10,171 bases of DNA, from the NCBI GenBank assembly GCA_964571335.1, contig CAZNAM010000028.1, forward strand, positions 1-10,171. Direction: 5' to 3'. Source of the stretch: JAFCDQ01 sp964571335 (GTDB lineage Archaea; Nanobdellota; Nanobdellia; Woesearchaeales; ARS49). Every line of letters begins with the position of its first letter. Within the stretch, counting starts at the first letter, position 1. Under the pieces are notes generated by a model. That model searched no databases. It had not been told where the DNA came from and saw only the letters and a program-made list of their open reading frames with translations. The translations under genes were made by a program, and so were the position numbers. Shown here one piece after another: positions 7,939-10,171 of the stretch.

Positions 7939-8283
7939 TCAGGACATTAATTTAAGTTCTCCAGTCACTTTATCAATCTCTTCTTCAGCACAAGGTCCTA
8001 TTCCTAAACAAGTCATTGTTCCTTGTGCAATATGTGTTTTTCCTGCATCTGTTATCAATGCATTTATCAAATTATAATCTTCTGCTTTTCTTTTATATTT
8101 CAGTAATTCTGTTTTATCTGCTACTTTTAAAATAACTTTTTTCATTCCTTCTTGTCTCCATTTTTTTACTGTTTCATTAGAACTTTTTAGAACTGATTCT
8201 ACACTTGCATGACTTGCTTGTGCAGCCATTTTTCCTTTTGTGAGTTTTAAATCAACCCTAACTAATATTGCTTGTTTGTACAT
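7939..8283 (-). CDS. pth2: peptidyl-tRNA hydrolase, Pth2 type
   Basis: 114 residues, the normal length for the archaeal/eukaryotic Pth2 family. The enzyme cleaves the ester bond of peptidyl-tRNAs released from stalled ribosomes, recycling the tRNA in the cytoplasm. Family motifs are in order: KQAILVRVDL near the N-terminus, KGKMAAQASHA at 16-26 (conserved Lys, Gln and His), TDAGKTHIAQGT at 78-89, and GIGP at 94-97, ending GELKL. This fold is unrelated to bacterial Pth. The gene lies 23 bases after the 164-residue gene; those bases hold an oligo-T tract and no ribosome binding site. It therefore either has a short or leaderless transcript starting from inside the upstream gene, or is read through from it; only a weak ATTTAAT sequence lies at a suitable distance. 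Confidence 0.95.
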   Translation of the reverse strand: MYKQAILVRVDLKLTKGKMAAQASHASVESVLKSSNETVKKWRQEGMKKVILKVADKTELLKYKRKAEDYNLINALITDAGKTHIAQGTMTCLGIGPCAEEEIDKVTGELKLMS

Positions 8284-8288
8284 TTTTT

Positions 8289-8306
8289 AGAAAAAGAAAA
8301 AAAAAA
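8289..8306 (-). terminator. oligo-T archaeal terminator
   Basis: Immediately after the TAA of the 164-residue gene the minus strand reads ten T, C, five T, C, T. Oligo-T runs on the coding strand without a hairpin are the known intrinsic terminator type in archaea. It ends only five bases before the pth2 ATG, so termination here would leave pth2 needing its own start signal. Confidence 0.5.
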
Positions 8307-8801
8307 TTAATTTGGATTAAATCTTGCTCCTTGATCAGGAATACAAACCTTATCTGCAGGATTCATCCAGTTTAAATCACCATATCCTAAATCATTAAGG
8401 AAACACAATATATCTGAGTTCATTCTTCCAGGACCTTGTCCATATGGTAAATTATATTTTCTTATTAACTCATCATGCTTTGCTTGATCAAATACCTGAT
8501 AGCATGAAATCGCGTTTGCACTTAATGGATATCCATCAGGTCCGTTTAATCTTTGTCCCCAGATTGTTCTGCACTGAGGTAATTTTTCTATTCTTGCGTC
8601 AAGAATAATAAAGTGAGCTTTATCATAAGATAATCCTCCTCTAACATTAACATATGCTTTTCCATATACAGAATCAGGCGATTGGTAAAATCCTTCTCCT
8701 GTTGTTCCTGCTTTTGTAAATAGTAAAACTAATCCTATTATTGCTATAATTGTAACAACACCAAAAATGACTAAACTTAGCCCTGCTAATCCTTTTTTCA
8801 T
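8307..8801 (-). CDS. single-pass membrane protein with prepilin-like N-terminus, function unknown
   Basis: 164 residues. The start MKKGLAGLSLVIFGVV begins a hydrophobic helix running to about residue 28. Lys-Lys-Gly before the helix fits either a simple N-terminal anchor or an archaeal class III (prepilin) signal cleaved after Gly4. The outer domain of about 135 residues has four cysteines (77, 100, 133, 153), likely two disulfides, with motifs GPDGYPL at 87-93, LPYGQGPGRMN at 118-128 and LNDLGYGDLNWMNP at 135-148. It ends in a Pro/Asn-rich tail. I do not recognise the family. The start is fixed by a strong ribosome binding site, and a TATA-like box lies upstream. Downstream is an oligo-T terminator, so it is probably a single-gene transcript. 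The N-terminus resembles that of the class III-signal protein starting at 6269, which could mean processing by the same peptidase; that is inference. Confidence 0.85.
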   Translation of the reverse strand: MKKGLAGLSLVIFGVVTIIAIIGLVLLFTKAGTTGEGFYQSPDSVYGKAYVNVRGGLSYDKAHFIILDARIEKLPQCRTIWGQRLNGPDGYPLSANAISCYQVFDQAKHDELIRKYNLPYGQGPGRMNSDILCFLNDLGYGDLNWMNPADKVCIPDQGARFNPN

Positions 8802-8808
8802 TTTAAAA

Positions 8809-8814
8809 CCTCCT
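8809..8814 (-). promoter_or_regulatory. ribosome binding site for the 164-residue membrane protein
   Basis: A perfect AGGAGG on the minus strand, 7 bases before ATG at 8801. It is one of the two strongest ribosome binding sites in the window and fixes the start at MKKGLAG. Confidence 0.8.
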
Positions 8815-8858
8815 TTTTTACTAATTCTATATTTTTATTAATTTTTTAATAATATCTT

Positions 8859-8866
8859 AATATATA
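8859..8866 (-). promoter_or_regulatory. TATA-like promoter of the 164-residue gene
   Basis: TATATATT on the minus strand, preceded by GTAGG rather than a good BRE. A start near 8836 would give a leader of about 35 bases containing AGGAGG. A second AT-rich box near 8833 would start the transcript too close to the ribosome binding site. The whole 105-base interval is very AT-rich, so this is a moderate call. Confidence 0.45.
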
Positions 8867-8906
8867 CCTACTCAATATTTTTCTTATTTAAATGTTTTGT
8901 TATTTT

Positions 8907-10171
8907 TTAAGATTTCAAGTCTAGCTCTTTCTTCAAATTTATGATAAACTCTTTCACATCAACATCATTGATGACTTCATTACTTCTTGTTCTTACTGTT
9001 AACTTTCCTGCATTCTCTTCTTGTTCTCCATAAACTAACATATAATTTATTTTCTGAATCTGTGCTTCTCTTACTTTTTTTCCTATGCTTTCTGTTCTTT
9101 TATCTAAACTAACTCTAAATCCTTCTTTTTCAAATTCTTTTTTCAATTTTTCAGCTGTTTTTTCAAATCTGTCTGCAACTGTGAGTATTCTTATTTGTTC
9201 TGGAGAAAGCCATAATGGAAATTTTCCTGCAAAATGTTCTATTAAAACTGCCATAAATCTTTCTATTGAACCATATATTGTTCTGTGTATCATAAATGGA
9301 CGATGTTTTTTGCCGTCTTTTCCTTCATATGTTAAATCGAATTTTTCTGGCAAAGACATATCTAATTGTATTGTTCCGCACTGCCATGTTCTTCCTAATG
9401 CATCTTTTATATGAAAGTCTATTTTTGGACCATAAAATGCTCCGTCTCCTTCATTAATATAATATTTTTTTCCCCATTTTTCCAAAGATTTTTTTAAAGA
9501 ACTTGTTGTAAACTCCCAGTGTTCATCTGTACCTATTGATTTTTTTGGTCTTGTTGAAAGTTCTACATGATATTCAAATCCAAATGTTTTATAGATTTTA
9601 TCAATCAATTTAATAACTTCAAGCACTTCTTCTGTTATTTGTTCTTTTGTCATAAAAATATGTGCGTCATCTTGATGAAATGCTGCAACTCTAAGTAATC
9701 CTGACAATTCTCCACTTTTTTCTTTTCTATGAACTAATCCTATTTCTCCTATTTTTATCGGTAGTTCTCTATAAGAATGTGCTTCTTCTTTATACATAAG
9801 CATACTTCCCGGACAATTCATAGGTTTAATCACATAATCTACTTTGTTTGCTCTTAATGTATACATATCTGCTCTGTAATTTTTCCAGTGTCCGCTTGTT
9901 TCCCATAATGTTTTTTTCAACATTATTGGTGTTTTTATTTCATCATAACCTGCTTTTTTATGTTCTTCTCTCCAGAATTTTAGTAATTCATTCCATATTA
10001 TCATTCCATTTGGCATGATTAAAGGCATTCCTGGTCCTGCTTCATTTAACATAAAAAGTTTGAGTTGTTTTCCTATTTTTTTATGATCTCTTTTTTCTGC
10101 TTCCTGAAGCTTGAATAAATGTTGTTTAAGTTGTTTTTTATCTGGAAAGCTAACACCATAAACTCTAGTTA
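8907..10171 (-). CDS. thrS: threonyl-tRNA synthetase, bacterial-type catalytic and anticodon-binding domains, N-terminus outside window
   Basis: 420 codons are visible; the frame is open to the window edge, so Met at 10052 is internal. The enzyme joins threonine to tRNA-Thr using ATP. Numbering from the first visible residue, RVYGVSFPDKKQL at 2-14 and EAEKRDHKKIG at 23-33 link the missing editing region to the class II core, as in bacterial-type enzymes. The zinc ligands that read threonine are present: Cys119 (MNCPG), His170 (DDAH) and His295 (MIHR). These correspond to E. coli Cys334, His385 and His511. Motif 2 Arg148 (HRKE) and motif 3 Arg304 (GSIERF) are kept. YGPKIDF and WQCGTIQLD are also intact. 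Motif 2 reads RVAAFHQDDAH, with Ala where E. coli has a second Arg. Residues about 318-420 are the HGTP anticodon-binding domain (RILTVADRF, DKRTESIGKKVREAQ, YMLVYGEQE). Whether TGS and editing domains precede it cannot be seen. Confidence 0.97.
   Translation of the reverse strand, partial: TRVYGVSFPDKKQLKQHLFKLQEAEKRDHKKIGKQLKLFMLNEAGPGMPLIMPNGMIIWNELLKFWREEHKKAGYDEIKTPIMLKKTLWETSGHWKNYRADMYTLRANKVDYVIKPMNCPGSMLMYKEEAHSYRELPIKIGEIGLVHRKEKSGELSGLLRVAAFHQDDAHIFMTKEQITEEVLEVIKLIDKIYKTFGFEYHVELSTRPKKSIGTDEHWEFTTSSLKKSLEKWGKKYYINEGDGAFYGPKIDFHIKDALGRTWQCGTIQLDMSLPEKFDLTYEGKDGKKHRPFMIHRTIYGSIERFMAVLIEHFAGKFPLWLSPEQIRILTVADRFEKTAEKLKKEFEKEGFRVSLDKRTESIGKKVREAQIQKINYMLVYGEQEENAGKLTVRTRSNEVINDVDVKEFIINLKKELDLKS

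Noticed and set aside
9935..10052. ATG at 10052 as the start of thrS
   Set aside because: The frame continues upstream with conserved ThrRS sequence (RVYGVSF, EAEKRDHKK), so this Met is internal.
1..10171. tRNA, rRNA, CRISPR, transposon or integrase content
   Set aside because: No cloverleaf-type GC-rich segment, regularly spaced repeats, terminal inverted repeats or recombinase motifs were seen on either strand. By-eye inspection could miss a degenerate case.

Overview
This window looks like a metagenome-assembled piece of an AT-rich archaeal genome, most likely a DPANN lineage of the Pacearchaeota/Woesearchaeota kind. The archaeal markers are ribosomal protein S6e, a Pth2-type peptidyl-tRNA hydrolase and BRE/TATA-box promoters. 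The DPANN suggestion rests on low G+C, compact spacing and large class III-signal and Cys-rich surface proteins of a style I associate with those genomes. It is a judgement by eye, not a phylogeny. All genes lie on the minus strand, so the printed strand is pyrimidine-rich and transcription runs from high to low coordinates. Exactly 100 N at 4050-4149 marks a scaffold join of unknown true length.

The right half (10171 down to 7316) holds small housekeeping genes. These are the C-terminal two-thirds of a bacterial-type threonyl-tRNA synthetase (5' end outside the window), a 164-residue single-pass membrane protein with a prepilin-like N-terminus, peptidyl-tRNA hydrolase Pth2, and S6e with an unusual 64-residue Lys/Glu tail. 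Promoter-like elements precede the 164-residue gene and S6e, and an oligo-T terminator follows the 164-residue gene.

The left half (7264 down to 1) is a probable four-gene operon of uncharacterised envelope or secreted proteins, behind a good BRE/TATA promoter. In order they are: a helical cytoplasmic domain joined by one membrane segment to an external cadherin-like domain; a large protein with a class III (prepilin-like) signal and an Ig/transthyretin-like Cys-bearing domain; a 1063-residue secreted protein with beta-rich repeats and a Cys-rich helical C-terminal region; and a secreted protein without cysteines that runs off the window. The last two overlap by ATGA. The shared envelope topology, short spacing and translational coupling suggest one surface structure, possibly for adhesion, cell contact or a pilus-like assembly. 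Nothing in the sequence proves which.

No tRNA, rRNA, CRISPR array, insertion sequence or integrase was seen. No gene-free stretch exceeds about 300 bases.
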